The translations under genes were made by a program, and so were the position numbers. From an uncultured Prevotella sp. (GTDB lineage: Bacteria > Bacteroidota > Bacteroidia > Bacteroidales > Bacteroidaceae): a stretch of 64,000 bases of DNA. Positions 33,962 through 43,675 of the stretch are shown here, in pieces. Each line of letters opens with the position of its first letter. The first letter of the stretch is position 1. The stretch is taken from positions 1-64,000 of the forward strand of contig ONYL01000005.1 of the NCBI GenBank assembly GCA_900322035.1, read 5' to 3'. Under the pieces are notes generated by a model, which saw only the letters and a list, made by a program, of their open reading frames with translations, made no database searches and was not told where the DNA came from.

Positions 33962-36276
33962 CAAAACTATACTATATTTCCCCGTCGCTCTTCCTACTTG
34001 CCTTTTTTCTGTTTGTCACTTCGTGCAGTAGCACAAGTGGTCTGGAAGAGGGCGAACAGCTCTATACGGGGTTGAAGAAAATCAACTATGCCGATTTCAA
34101 GAGTGATACCCATTCGGAATATGTAAAGGCCGAGGTTGAGGCTGCTCTCGCCGCTGCACCTAACGGAGCACTCTTGGGAAGTTCTTACTACCGCACGCCT
34201 TTTCAATTGCGATTGTGGATGTGGAATGCCTTCCACAGCGATTCTACTGCATTGGGCCGTTGGCTGACACGAAGCTTTGGCCGAGCCCCAATCCTAATGA
34301 GCCATGTTAATCCGGCATTGCGTGCGAGCGTAGCCCAAAGTGTCCTTCAGAAGCATGGCTATTTTCAGGGCCGAGTAGACTATAGTTGTATCACGGGGCG
34401 AAATCCGAAGAAAGGGAAAATACAATACGAGGTAGCGTTCAATCGCCTCTATACGTTTGACACCATCCGCTACCTCAATTTCCCACCGGAGGCCGAGCAG
34501 ATTATCTCTCGCAGTATGTCGTCTACGCTGCTTCATCAGGGCGATGCTTTTGACGTCTCTGTTCTTGATAAGGAGCGTCAGCGGATTTCTACGCTGTTTC
34601 GCGACAGCGGCTTTTATTACTATCAGCCTGGATATTCTTCCTATTTTGCTGACACCGTAAGCATTCCCGGAAAGGTTCAGGTACATTTGCAGATGGCCGA
34701 CAGCATACCCGAAAAAGCCCGTCATAAATGGTATTTGGGTAAAATACAGGTGATGCTCCGGCGTAATATCAGAGATTCTCTTACCCAGGTACTTCATAGA
34801 CGTAGCATGGATGTGCTTTACAGTGGTCGAAAACTTCCGTTGAGGGTCGGTGTTATAAGACGTCAATTGAGCCTGAGGCCTGGTCAGCCCTATAGCCTTT
34901 CGGCCCATCAGTCATCGCTCAGTAGTCTTTCTACAGGTGGGTTGTTCAGTCTTGTCAACTTTGATTTCACCCCTCGTGACTCTACGCCCCAGTGCGATAC
35001 GCTCGACTTACAGCTCAATTGTGTCTTCGACAAGCCTTATGATTTTTACGTGGAGTCTAATTTTACGGGCAAGACCTCGGGACGCATGGGGCCAGGACTG
35101 GTCGTCGGCCTCACCAAGCGCAATGCTTTCCACGGCGGCGAGACTTTCGACCTCAACCTTTACGGCAGTTATGAGTGGCAGACGGGACATCGATATGAAG
35201 GCTCCACGTCAAAGATGAACTCTTATGAATATGGTATGGATGCCTCGCTCACTATTCCACGTTTTCTATTGCCTCCGGGTTGGAAATTCTTCCGCCATAA
35301 ATTGCGCAACCGGCAGACCGTAGTTAAGGCATCGAGCGATGTCATCAACCGGGCCGGTTACTTCAAACGTCACATTGTCTCTGGCGAATTGACCTATAGT
35401 TTTCAGACTTCACCTCGCGCTCTGCATGAGTTTTCTCCGCTGATCCTGCAATACGACTATATGCAGAGTTCCACAGCCAAATTCGATTCTCTTCGTCGGG
35501 CCAATCCCTATCTCGAAGTGTCCATGCGCGATCTGTTCGTGCCCCAAATGCGCTATAGCTTCACCTGGCAGTCCTCCTCTGTCAGTCTGAATCCGCTTCG
35601 CCTGCAGGCCACTGTTTCCGAGGCCGCAAATATCGTGTCGTTGGCTGGTATGGCATTGGGCCACCCATGGTCTAAACGCGACAAGCAGATGTTTAAGAAT
35701 CCCTATGCCCAATTTGTCAAGATAGAAGCAGATTTGGTCAAGTCTTGGGCTTTGTCAGCCCATTCGTCTCTTGTAGGCCATCTTGCAGGAGGAGCCATTT
35801 TCTCTTATGGCAATTCGTCGGCTGCTCCTTATAGCGAGCAGTTCTATGTGGGCGGTGCCAATTCTGTGCGTGCCTTCAATGCCCGCTCTATAGGCCCGGG
35901 CTCTTTCACAACTCGCGGTGGCCAGTCGTCTTATCTTGACCAGACGGGAGATCTCAAGTTTTTAGCCAACCTCGAATATCGTTTTCCCCTTTTCTCCCAT
36001 CTTTATGGAGCCGCCTTCCTCGATGCTGGCAACATTTGGGCATTGCGCAACACCGTTTCCCGTCCGGGGAGCCGGTTCAGGCTCTCTAACGTTTTCGATG
36101 AAATGGCTCTCGGCACTGGCGTCGGATTGCGCTACGATCTCGACTATTTCGTCATCCGTATTGATTGGGGATTGGGCATTCATGCCCCCTATGATACTGG
36201 CAAGAGCGGCTATTTCAATATGCCGCGGTTCCGCGACAGTCAGACTTTGCACATTGCCGTTGGGTATCCCTTCTGA
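33958..36276 (+). CDS. tamL: TamA/BamA-like outer-membrane lipoprotein TamL
   Basis: This 772-residue protein has a lipoprotein signal (FLFVTSCSSTSG, lipid Cys about residue 23). POTRA-like domains (about 35-330) and a C-terminal Omp85 beta-barrel follow. Barrel signatures include GPGLVVGLTKRNAFHGGE, EQFYVGGANSVRAF and a terminal aromatic in QTLHIAVGYPF. In Bacteroidetes the TamA partner of TamB is such a lipoprotein. ATGA overlap with tamB supports complex formation. The small monooxygenase gene follows after 28 bases. Confidence 0.92.
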   Translation: MTKLYYISPSLFLLAFFLFVTSCSSTSGLEEGEQLYTGLKKINYADFKSDTHSEYVKAEVEAALAAAPNGALLGSSYYRTPFQLRLWMWNAFHSDSTALGRWLTRSFGRAPILMSHVNPALRASVAQSVLQKHGYFQGRVDYSCITGRNPKKGKIQYEVAFNRLYTFDTIRYLNFPPEAEQIISRSMSSTLLHQGDAFDVSVLDKERQRISTLFRDSGFYYYQPGYSSYFADTVSIPGKVQVHLQMADSIPEKARHKWYLGKIQVMLRRNIRDSLTQVLHRRSMDVLYSGRKLPLRVGVIRRQLSLRPGQPYSLSAHQSSLSSLSTGGLFSLVNFDFTPRDSTPQCDTLDLQLNCVFDKPYDFYVESNFTGKTSGRMGPGLVVGLTKRNAFHGGETFDLNLYGSYEWQTGHRYEGSTSKMNSYEYGMDASLTIPRFLLPPGWKFFRHKLRNRQTVVKASSDVINRAGYFKRHIVSGELTYSFQTSPRALHEFSPLILQYDYMQSSTAKFDSLRRANPYLEVSMRDLFVPQMRYSFTWQSSSVSLNPLRLQATVSEAANIVSLAGMALGHPWSKRDKQMFKNPYAQFVKIEADLVKSWALSAHSSLVGHLAGGAIFSYGNSSAAPYSEQFYVGGANSVRAFNARSIGPGSFTTRGGQSSYLDQTGDLKFLANLEYRFPLFSHLYGAAFLDAGNIWALRNTVSRPGSRFRLSNVFDEMALGTGVGLRYDLDYFVIRIDWGLGIHAPYDTGKSGYFNMPRFRDSQTLHIAVGYPF

Positions 36277-36304
36277 TTTTTTCTAAAACTTAAATATTTG
36301 TATC

Positions 36305-36589
36305 ATGATTAGATTAAATGGTTTTTTCCAAGTAAAAGCTGGAGTCTCTGAGGCTCAGCTGAAAGCCTTGACCGACGAATTGGTTGAGAAGTCGCTCAAC
36401 GATGAAGGCAATCATGGCTATGATTTGTTTCACAGCTCAACGCGTCCAGATGTGTATTTGTTCTGCGAGACATGGGAGAGTGAAGAGCTACTCAATAAGC
36501 ACTCCCACTCAGAGCACTTTACACGTCTGGTACCGCAGATCGAGGCGCTGACCCTTGACGGACTCCACCTCGAGCGATTTGATCGTTAA
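36305..36589 (+). CDS. ABM-domain protein, putative quinol monooxygenase
   Basis: This 94-residue single-domain protein has the antibiotic biosynthesis monooxygenase fold (dimeric ferredoxin-like). VKAGVSEAQLKALTDELVEKS, GYDLFHSSTRPDVYLFCETW and HSHSEHFTRLVPQI match the YgiN-type pattern. These enzymes oxidise quinols or small aromatics without metal or cofactor, or act as stress-linked proteins. It lies 28 bases after tamL and may share its transcript. No substrate can be assigned. Confidence 0.85.
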   Translation: MIRLNGFFQVKAGVSEAQLKALTDELVEKSLNDEGNHGYDLFHSSTRPDVYLFCETWESEELLNKHSHSEHFTRLVPQIEALTLDGLHLERFDR

Positions 36590-36598
36590 GGCATATCA

Positions 36599-36642
36599 TC
36601 CTGCTCTTCAGACCATGTCTTCTGCACGGGGCAGGTTTTTTT
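36599..36642 (+). terminator. Probable terminator after the tamL-monooxygenase operon
   Basis: CCTGCTC pairs with GGGGCAGG (one G-U pair) across a long loop, followed by seven T residues. Confidence 0.65.
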
Positions 36643-36660
36643 AGTTTGTCCCCCTCACCA

Positions 36661-36712
36661 CCCCTTCGGGCTGCCACTGCTTGGCGACATGCCCGAAGGG
36701 CCTTTATTTTTC
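36661..36712 (+). terminator. Second hairpin terminator
   Basis: CCCCTTCGGGC (36661-36671) pairs with GCCCGAAGGG (36691-36700), followed by TTTATTTTT. It lies 20 bases after the first and may act as a back-up. Confidence 0.7.
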
Positions 36713-37113
36713 CTTTTCATGTTCAGCCCTTTGCCAGATCTTCTGTCCCACGTCCCAGTCTATTATCCCAACGGGATTATTCTGGCACAACGGATATCTT
36801 CCTATTATTTTAAGGTGATAAGCGCTGATTGTTATTTTCTACTCTTGTTGGCTGCAAACCTTTTTGGGGTGATGGAAAATGTCGCATTGCCAAATTACAA
36901 ATAGGGAATTCTATAATTTTCTCAGCGCCAACCTTCGGGAAATATTCAGTGAGCCATTATTCTGCGATCAGACTGTGTCCTTCCTGCGTTTTCAATATTA
37001 CACGGACAGCCATCAGTTTTTCTATTATTCAAGCATGGCGCAGTTATATATGAATCGTTTTATGAATTCCTGTTGAAGATGAGATAATTTTAGGATATTT
37101 ATCTCGTCTGCCG
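36713..37113. other. Intergenic stretch without recognisable genes
   Basis: Only short overlapping frames without family features are present. No RNA gene or promoter could be supported. Confidence 0.5.
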
Positions 37114-37289
37114 GTTGCAGCCCCGCTGGGCCCCAGTTGCAGCCCCGCTGAGCCCCAGTTGCCATCCCGCCGGGCTCCAGTTGCAGCCCCGCCGGGCCCC
37201 AGTTGCCATCCTGCTGGGCTCCATATGCAGCCCCGCTGGGCCCCAGTTGCCATCCCGCTGGGCTCCATGTGCATCCTGTCGGGATGCTG
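37114..37289. repeat. 22-bp intergenic tandem array (B)
   Basis: Eight contiguous 22-bp units start at 37114, 37136, 37158, 37180, 37202, 37224, 37246 and 37268. The core is TGCAGCCCCGCYGGGCCCCA, alternating with a variant in which CAGCC is CCATC. Each unit can form a small GCCC/GGGC hairpin. Because 22 is not a multiple of three, all frames stay open across the array, which creates false reading frames. It is the same family as array A at 5375, in opposite orientation. Confidence 0.9.
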
Positions 37290-37459
37290 GCTGGGGACCG
37301 TCATCCAGTGCTCTACGACGTGGAAATCGTGCTATGGATAGAGTTTTGCAGTCATGGTCCAGTGACTCTTTTTTTTAGGAATGAAAGATGTTTTCGTCCG
37401 GGTTATCGAAAAGAAAAGTAAAAAATGAGCGGAAAAGTGCGGCTTAGGAATATTTTTTA

Positions 37460-37467
37460 TATCTTTG
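37460..37467 (+). promoter_or_regulatory. -7 box for the GT117 gene
   Basis: TATCTTTG matches TAnnTTTG and lies 46 bases before the ATG at 37514. Confidence 0.75.
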
Positions 37468-37513
37468 CAGTTGATTATAATGTTTTACGATAACACAATT
37501 TATTTGATTTTCA

Positions 37514-40500
37514 ATGAAACAATACAAGCTTGTGAACAATATCATGGGTTGGCTGACATTTGTCATCGCAGCCTTTGTCTATTGTTCCACCATTGAGCCC
37601 ACAGCGTCCTTTTGGGATTGCCCGGAGTTTATCGTGACAGGCTATAAGTTGGAAATCGGCCACCCACCGGGCTCGCCGTTCTTCATGCTTACAGCCAATC
37701 TCTTCTCACAGTTTGTCAGTGACCCGTCTCTGGTTGCAAAGATGGTCAACACCATGAGTGCCTTGCTCTCAGCCACCACCATCCTGTTTCTTTTCTGGAC
37801 AATTACGCATCTTACGCGTAAGCTTGTTCTCAAGAACTGGGATGAGTTGACTACCGCCAAACTCGTTGCCATCGAGGCCAGTGGTCTGGTGGGCGCTTTG
37901 ATCTACACCTTCTCCGACACCTTTTGGTTCTCGGCTGTTGAAGGTGAGGTTTATGCCTATTCCTCTGCGTTCACTGCCATCGTGTTCTGGCTCATTCTGA
38001 AGTGGGAAGACCATGCCGATGAGCCCCACAGTGACCGTTGGCTGGTACTCATTGCTTACATGATGGGTCTTAGCATTGGTGTTCACCTGCTCAACCTGCT
38101 GTGTATCCCCGCCATCGTGCTCGTTTACTGCTATCGCCGTTTCCCCAATGTGGAGACGAAAGGATCGCTTTTGGCCTTGCTTGTGAGTTTTGTCATTCTG
38201 GCCGCTGTACTCTATGGAGTTGTGCCCGGTATTATCACCGTGGGTGGATGGTTTGAGCTGTTCTTTGTCAATACCCTCGGTCTGTCGTTCAATACGGGTA
38301 CCATTATCTATATTGTGCTTTTGGTAGCCTCTGTGGTATGGGCTATCTTTGAGAGCTATACCGCTCAGAGCAAAACGCGCGAGAACATTTCCTTTATGCT
38401 CGCCTTTGGTCTCTTGGGCATTCCCTTCTACGGATTCGGCTGGAAAGCAGTAGTGACTGGAGTGGTGATTCTTGCCCTTCTCTGGTGGCTGCTTAATAGC
38501 AAGCGTACAGTGGAGAAAAAACGGCAGTATGTTGTCTCATCACGTGTGAAGAACACCACGCTCCTCTGTATGCTTATGCTCATGATCGGCTACTCCAGCT
38601 ATACGATTGTTGTCATCCGCTCTACTTCTAATCCTCCGATGGACCAGAACTCGCCAGAGGACATCTTCTCTTTGGGACGCTATTTGAGCCGTGACCAGTA
38701 TGGCTACCGTCCGTTGCTCTATGGCCAGACTTATGCCTCTGAGTATAAGATGGGCGAGGTGAATGCCGACGGTTATGCCACTCCTAAATTTACCGATGGC
38801 GCGCCCATCTACAATCGCACGGAAAAGCGTAATCCTAATGAGAAGGATTCTTACTATGTGTCGGGCCACAACAGCCAGGTGGAATATGAGCAGAACGTAT
38901 TCTTCCCTCGTATGTATTCGGCCCAGCATGCCAGCCTCTATCCTGGATGGGTGGGTGGCATCACGGGGCGCCAGGTGCCCAGTGTCTTCCATCCCGGCGA
39001 GACCATCACGATTCCTACCGCATGGGAGAATCTGAAGTTCTTTATCAGCTATCAGTGCAACTTCATGTACTGGCGCTATTTCATGTGGAACTTCGTGGGA
39101 CGTCAAAATGACATCAAGAGCGACGGAGAGCTGGAACATGGCAACTGGCTCAGTGGTATCAAGTGGCTTGACAATGCTCGCTTGGGCGACCAAAGCAAAT
39201 TGCCTGATGAACTCCAGCACAATAAGGGGCACAATGTGTTCTACGGTCTGCCCTTCCTCTTGGGCATCATCGGTCTGTTCTGGCAGGCGTGGCGCGGCCG
39301 GCGTGGTATCCGCCAGTTCTGGGTGGTGTTCTTCCTGTTCTTTATGACAGGTCTGGCCATCGTGATCTATCTGAACCAGACGCCCAATCAGCCTCGTGAG
39401 CGCGACTATGCTTATGCCGGCTCGTTCTACGCTTATGCTATCTGGTGTGGGATTGGTGTAGCAGCTATCATTGATCTGGTGAAGAAATATCTAAAGATGA
39501 GCAATGTCGCTGTAGCTTCCGTCGTCTCGCTGCTCTGTCTGCTTGTGCCTATTCAGATGGTCAGCCAGACCTGGGACGACCACGACCGCAGCAACCGCTA
39601 TACTTGCCGCGACTTCGGTGCCAATTACTTGAGATCGCTTACAGGCAAGAACCCCATTATCTTTACCAATGGCGACAACGACACCTTCCCGCTTTGGTAT
39701 AACCAGGAAGTGGAGGGCGTAGGCACCGATGCGCGTGTCTGCAACTTGAGCTATCTTAACACCGACTGGTATATCGACCAGATGAAGCGGCCTGCTTATG
39801 GTTCGCCTGCGTTGCCCATCAGTTGGCCCCGCTACGATTATGTGGAGGGAACAAACGATCAGCTACGCGTCAATACGGCCATGAAGCAGCAGGTTAGAGA
39901 GCTCTACAACTCTGATCCTGAGGATGCAAAGAAGATCTTTGGCGATGATCCGTTTGAGCTGAAGAATGTGATGAAGTATTGGGTGCGCAATGACTTCACA
40001 CCCCAGCAACGGGAGCTGATTCAGAATGTCTTAGGCTATTCGTCAGACGACATCCGCAACAATCTCCATTGCATTCCGTCGGATACCCTCTTCATGACCA
40101 TAGACAAGAATGCAGTGAAGCAAAGCGGTATGCTTATGGCAGTTGACAGTATTCCGGCCCGGATGACGATCTCGCTCTCCGGTCACAACTATTTGGGCAA
40201 GAGCGATCTGATGATGCTTGAGATCATCTCCAACAGCGGCTGGACACGACCCGTATATGTGGCTACCACCGTGGGTGAAGACAACTTCATGAACCTTGGT
40301 GACAACTTTATCCAGCAGGGACTTGCCAACCGCATCACTCCGTTCAATACACGGGCCGAAAATGCTCAGCGCTTTGATGCCGACAAGACCTACGATGCCG
40401 TGATGTACCGCTTTAAGTATGGCAATCTCAGTCATCCCGGTCTCTATATCGATGAGGCCACCATGGGTATGTGCTGGACCCATCGCCGTCTACTTGCGCG

Positions 40501-40903
40501 TACCGCCATCCAGCTGGCGCTCAACGGTGAGAAGCAGAAGGCCATCAACGTGCTGAATAAGGCTGAAAAGGAGATTCCGGAATATAATGTTCCGCTCAAC
40601 TACATCAGCGGAGGTGGCGACATGGCTAAAGCCTGGCAGATGGTCGGCAACAAGCAGAAAGCACGTATCTATGCCGATAAGACATGGAAGGTGCTCTGTC
40701 AGTATGTGGAGTTCTATCTCCAGTTGCAAGGCAATGCATTCATCAGCGAGCAACAATCGTGTCTGCCTAATTTCTATTACATGCAGGATGTGTGCAACAC
40801 CTACCGCATGATAGATCCGAAGCTCTATGAGGGCAAAATGCAGCAATTTGTAGGCTACACCCAACGTTATCAGGCGAAGGGTGGACAAATGCCCCAACAA
40901 TAA
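37514..40903 (+). CDS. GT117 family (DUF2723) membrane glycosyltransferase
   Basis: This 1129-residue polytopic protein has about ten or more membrane segments in residues 8-660 and a large soluble C-terminal part with helical TPR-like character. The N-terminal signature FVYCSTIEPTASFWDCPEFI and GHPPGSPFFML places it in DUF2723, classed as GT117 and related to protein O-mannosyltransferases. The first extracytoplasmic acidic residues (FWDCPEF) are the likely catalytic site. Such enzymes are common in Bacteroidetes and probably transfer a sugar from a lipid carrier to exported proteins or glycans. The acceptor is unknown. It has its own promoter. Confidence 0.88.
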   Translation: MKQYKLVNNIMGWLTFVIAAFVYCSTIEPTASFWDCPEFIVTGYKLEIGHPPGSPFFMLTANLFSQFVSDPSLVAKMVNTMSALLSATTILFLFWTITHLTRKLVLKNWDELTTAKLVAIEASGLVGALIYTFSDTFWFSAVEGEVYAYSSAFTAIVFWLILKWEDHADEPHSDRWLVLIAYMMGLSIGVHLLNLLCIPAIVLVYCYRRFPNVETKGSLLALLVSFVILAAVLYGVVPGIITVGGWFELFFVNTLGLSFNTGTIIYIVLLVASVVWAIFESYTAQSKTRENISFMLAFGLLGIPFYGFGWKAVVTGVVILALLWWLLNSKRTVEKKRQYVVSSRVKNTTLLCMLMLMIGYSSYTIVVIRSTSNPPMDQNSPEDIFSLGRYLSRDQYGYRPLLYGQTYASEYKMGEVNADGYATPKFTDGAPIYNRTEKRNPNEKDSYYVSGHNSQVEYEQNVFFPRMYSAQHASLYPGWVGGITGRQVPSVFHPGETITIPTAWENLKFFISYQCNFMYWRYFMWNFVGRQNDIKSDGELEHGNWLSGIKWLDNARLGDQSKLPDELQHNKGHNVFYGLPFLLGIIGLFWQAWRGRRGIRQFWVVFFLFFMTGLAIVIYLNQTPNQPRERDYAYAGSFYAYAIWCGIGVAAIIDLVKKYLKMSNVAVASVVSLLCLLVPIQMVSQTWDDHDRSNRYTCRDFGANYLRSLTGKNPIIFTNGDNDTFPLWYNQEVEGVGTDARVCNLSYLNTDWYIDQMKRPAYGSPALPISWPRYDYVEGTNDQLRVNTAMKQQVRELYNSDPEDAKKIFGDDPFELKNVMKYWVRNDFTPQQRELIQNVLGYSSDDIRNNLHCIPSDTLFMTIDKNAVKQSGMLMAVDSIPARMTISLSGHNYLGKSDLMMLEIISNSGWTRPVYVATTVGEDNFMNLGDNFIQQGLANRITPFNTRAENAQRFDADKTYDAVMYRFKYGNLSHPGLYIDEATMGMCWTHRRLLARTAIQLALNGEKQKAINVLNKAEKEIPEYNVPLNYISGGGDMAKAWQMVGNKQKARIYADKTWKVLCQYVEFYLQLQGNAFISEQQSCLPNFYYMQDVCNTYRMIDPKLYEGKMQQFVGYTQRYQAKGGQMPQQ

Positions 40904-40912
40904 ACGTTAAGA

Positions 40913-40964
40913 TCCACTTCCCATCGCTGTCTGCATCTTATGACGGGGTAGGGGAGTGGATCCT
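40913..40964 (+). other. Hairpin between GT117 and deacetylase genes
   Basis: GATCCACTTCCC pairs with GGGGAGTGGATC across a long loop. Only weak T-richness follows (CTCTTATGC), so it may be an inefficient terminator or an RNA-processing structure. Confidence 0.4.
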
Positions 40965-40989
40965 CTTATGCTTCTTAACAATATAGCCT

Positions 40990-41601
40990 GTGATTATTGA
41001 GCAACCTGCAAAATGGCTGAGATGGATATATCCCAAGGCGTTGTGGCGAATGGACAAGCATGAGCATGCTGTCTATCTTACCTTCGACGATGGACCAATC
41101 CCAGAATCTACGCCTTTCATTCTCAAGACGTTGCGGGAGTATGGCGTGAAGGCTACCTTTTTTATGGTCGGTGAGAATGTGCTGCGCTACCACAACCTTT
41201 ACAATCAGATCGTTGAGGAAGGACATCAGGTGGGCAATCATACATTCAACCACCTCGGTGCATTCAGACATTGGTCGCTGACTTATGTGATGAACACGCA
41301 AAAGGCCAATGAGCTTATCCACGCCCATCTCTTCCGTCCGCCTCATGGGTGGATGCGTTCCAGTACTTACTGGTGGCTCAGTATGAAATACCAAATTGTG
41401 ATGTGGGATTTGGTGACGCGCGACTATTCTAAGTGGCTGACGGCAGAGGACGTTCTCAACAACGTGAAACGTTATGCGCGCAATGGCAGTATCATCACTT
41501 TCCATGATTCACTGAAGAGTATCGACAAGTTGCACTATGCCCTACCGAAAGCCTTGGAATGGCTAAAAGAACAAGGATATGAGTTTAAAACCTTTGAATG
41601 A
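40990..41601 (+). CDS. Polysaccharide deacetylase (NodB homology) family protein
   Basis: This 203-residue carbohydrate esterase 4-type enzyme has the NodB motifs: FDDGP (catalytic Asp and metal Asp), GNHTFNH (metal His pair in HTxxH), FRPPHG, and ITFHDS near the C terminus. These enzymes remove N-acetyl groups from GlcNAc or MurNAc residues in peptidoglycan or other polysaccharides. No signal peptide is seen. The GTG start at 40990 is kept because the conserved PAKWLRWIYPKALWRM would be lost with the next ATG. Its 3' end overlaps queG by 23 bases. The substrate is not known. Confidence 0.88.
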   Translation: MIIEQPAKWLRWIYPKALWRMDKHEHAVYLTFDDGPIPESTPFILKTLREYGVKATFFMVGENVLRYHNLYNQIVEEGHQVGNHTFNHLGAFRHWSLTYVMNTQKANELIHAHLFRPPHGWMRSSTYWWLSMKYQIVMWDLVTRDYSKWLTAEDVLNNVKRYARNGSIITFHDSLKSIDKLHYALPKALEWLKEQGYEFKTFE

Positions 41602-42580
41602 TTCCGTGAGTTCCTCTACCCTGGAACTCACGCAGAAAATAAAAGCCGAGGCCAAGCGCCTTGGCTTTTTCACTTGTGGCGTTGCCAAGGCCGATCATGT
41701 GTCAGCCCAGGCTGAATCGCGGCTGAAGGCATGGGTGAAAGCTGGCAGGGAAGCCGACATGGAATATATGTGCCGCAATACAGACATGCGCCTTGACCCA
41801 CGTCTGTTGATGCCGGGAGCGAAGAGTATCGTGTGTGTGGCTCTAAACTATGCTCCACGGTGCAGGATGCCCATGGGGGAATATCAATTTGCAGCCTATG
41901 CTTTAGGAAAAGATTATCATGACATAATGAGGTCACGGCTCAGGCAACTCGCGCAGACTTTCGGGTTTGAAGACGCATTGCATTCTGATCGCCAGCATGG
42001 TTTGTTCAGAGCCTTCTCTGATACCGGTCCATTGTTGGAACGCTATTGGGCTTGTCAAGCCGGCATTGGTTGGATTGGCCGCAATCATCAGCTGATCATT
42101 CCCCATGCAGGCAGTATGTTTTTCCTCGGCGAATTGATTTTGGATATAGAGCTTGCTTACGACAAACCCATGCCCAGCCACTGTGGACATTGCCATCAGT
42201 GTGTGGATGCTTGTCCCACCCACGCATTGATTCCCACCCATGATGGTGACTGTAATTCTACAGATTTCGACTCTCGTCGTTGCCTTTCATATCAGCTTAT
42301 AGAGAATCGTAAAGATTTGTCGCCTGCTGCCGTGGATGCCATGGGCGACTGCATCTATGGCTGTGACAAGTGCCAACAGGTTTGTCCTTGGAACCGATTC
42401 GCTTCTCCGACAAACGAACCTCTGTTACAGCCTTCTGAAGCATTGATGAATATGCGCAAAGAAGACTGGCAGCATCTTTCTGTAGAGCAGTATCGTGAAC
42501 TTTTCAAAGGGTCGGCGGTGAAACGAGTGAAATATGAAGGCCTTATGCGTAATATCCGTGCAGCTGAGCACAAGTCTTAA
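41579..42580 (+). CDS. queG: Epoxyqueuosine reductase
   Basis: This 333-residue cobalamin and iron-sulfur enzyme carries out the last step of queuosine synthesis in tRNA. It has the N-terminal cobalamin-binding catalytic region (GVAKAD, GREADMEYM, ALNYAP, GIGWIGRN) and two 4Fe-4S clusters (CGHCHQCVDACP and CIYGCDKCQQVCPWN). Length and order fit QueG. It starts inside the end of the deacetylase gene, so the two are co-transcribed. Confidence 0.94.
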   Translation: MSLKPLNDSVSSSTLELTQKIKAEAKRLGFFTCGVAKADHVSAQAESRLKAWVKAGREADMEYMCRNTDMRLDPRLLMPGAKSIVCVALNYAPRCRMPMGEYQFAAYALGKDYHDIMRSRLRQLAQTFGFEDALHSDRQHGLFRAFSDTGPLLERYWACQAGIGWIGRNHQLIIPHAGSMFFLGELILDIELAYDKPMPSHCGHCHQCVDACPTHALIPTHDGDCNSTDFDSRRCLSYQLIENRKDLSPAAVDAMGDCIYGCDKCQQVCPWNRFASPTNEPLLQPSEALMNMRKEDWQHLSVEQYRELFKGSAVKRVKYEGLMRNIRAAEHKS

Positions 42581-42620
42581 AAAAAACAGGAGAACAGGTC
42601 TTTTTATTTGAAAAAAATTG

Positions 42621-42628
42621 TAACTTTG
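42621..42628 (+). promoter_or_regulatory. -7 box for the nucleotidyltransferase gene
   Basis: TAACTTTG matches TAnnTTTG, with TTTG about 15 bases upstream. The leader to the ATG at 42697 is about 60 bases. Confidence 0.75.
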
Positions 42629-42696
42629 CAAAACAAATATAGGAGTAATCCTTTAGGGTTATTTAGATTATCTTTCAATCAAAACATATCATTAGC

Positions 42697-43611
42697 ATGA
42701 AACCAACATTATTGCTCCTCGCTGCTGGCATGGGTAGCCGCTATGGAGGCTTGAAGCAGCTCGATGGTCTGGGCCCCAATGGCGAGACCATCATGGACTA
42801 TTCTATCTACGACGCCATTCAGGCAGGCTTCGGTAAGATCGTTTTCGTCATCCGCAAAACATTCGAAAAGGACTTTCGAGATAAAGTTCTCTCAAAATAT
42901 GAAGGACACATTCCTGCAGAGCTTTGCTTCCAGTCGCTCGACGCACTTCCCGAAGGCTTCAAGGTTCCCGAAGGCCGCGAAAAGCCCTGGGGGACCAATC
43001 ATGCTGTGATGATGGCTAAGGACTTGATTCATGAGCCTTTCTGTGTGGTCAACTGCGACGACTTTTACAATCGCGATGCCTTTATGGTCATTGGCAAGTT
43101 CTTGGCCAACCTCCCCGAGGGTAGCAAAAATAACTATGCCATGGTGGGCTTCCGTGTAGGAAACACGCTGTCGGAGAATGGTACGGTAGCACGTGGTATC
43201 TGCTCTACTAATGCTTGCGGACATCTCACTACCGTTGTAGAGCGCACAGAGATAATGCGTGTCAACGGTGAAGTGTGCTACAAGGATGAGTCTGGCAACT
43301 GGCAGGCCGTAGGAGGTGACAATACACCCGTCTCTATGAATATGTGGGGATTTACTCCTGACTATTTCGATTACAGTGAGGCAGAATTTAAGGTGTTTCT
43401 CTCTGATCCGAAAAATTTGGCTAATCCCAAAGCTGAGTTCTTTATTCCGTTGATGGTGAACAAACTGATTAATGATGGCACAGCCACTGTGCAGGTGCTT
43501 GATACGACAAGCAAATGGTTTGGAGTGACTTATCAGGCTGATCGTGCATCCGTGGTTGCTAAGATTCAGAGCCTTATCGACGCAGGAGTCTATCCACAGA
43601 AACTTTTCTAA
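42697..43611 (+). CDS. NTP-transferase family sugar nucleotidyltransferase
   Basis: This 304-residue protein begins LLLAAGMGSRYGGLKQ, the glycine-rich nucleotide-binding signature of NTP transferases (GxGTRxxPxxK-like). VVNCDDFYN supplies the metal-binding Asp pair, and WGTNHAVMMAKDL and the central VGGDNTPVSMNMWGF follow. These enzymes join a sugar-1-phosphate to an NTP. The precise sugar cannot be named. In Bacteroidetes this type often sits near choline-kinase-like or cell-surface sugar genes, but no such neighbour is here. It has its own promoter and terminator. Confidence 0.82.
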   Translation: MKPTLLLLAAGMGSRYGGLKQLDGLGPNGETIMDYSIYDAIQAGFGKIVFVIRKTFEKDFRDKVLSKYEGHIPAELCFQSLDALPEGFKVPEGREKPWGTNHAVMMAKDLIHEPFCVVNCDDFYNRDAFMVIGKFLANLPEGSKNNYAMVGFRVGNTLSENGTVARGICSTNACGHLTTVVERTEIMRVNGEVCYKDESGNWQAVGGDNTPVSMNMWGFTPDYFDYSEAEFKVFLSDPKNLANPKAEFFIPLMVNKLINDGTATVQVLDTTSKWFGVTYQADRASVVAKIQSLIDAGVYPQKLF

Positions 43612-43631
43612 AAGATATTCCTTTAACAGAT

Positions 43632-43675
43632 TGAAGCGCGTCGTGCTACTCGGGACGGCGCGTTTCAGTTTTTTT
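43632..43675 (+). terminator. Terminator after the nucleotidyltransferase gene
   Basis: TGAAGCGCGTC pairs with GACGGCGCGTTTCA (small bulge) and is followed by a run of seven or more T residues. Confidence 0.75.

Noticed and set aside
37115..37421. Overlapping short frames through the 22-bp array, giving proline- and alanine-rich repeat peptides.
   Set aside because: All frames stay open because the unit is GC-rich and not a multiple of three. There is no start context, promoter or family. The array is treated as non-coding.
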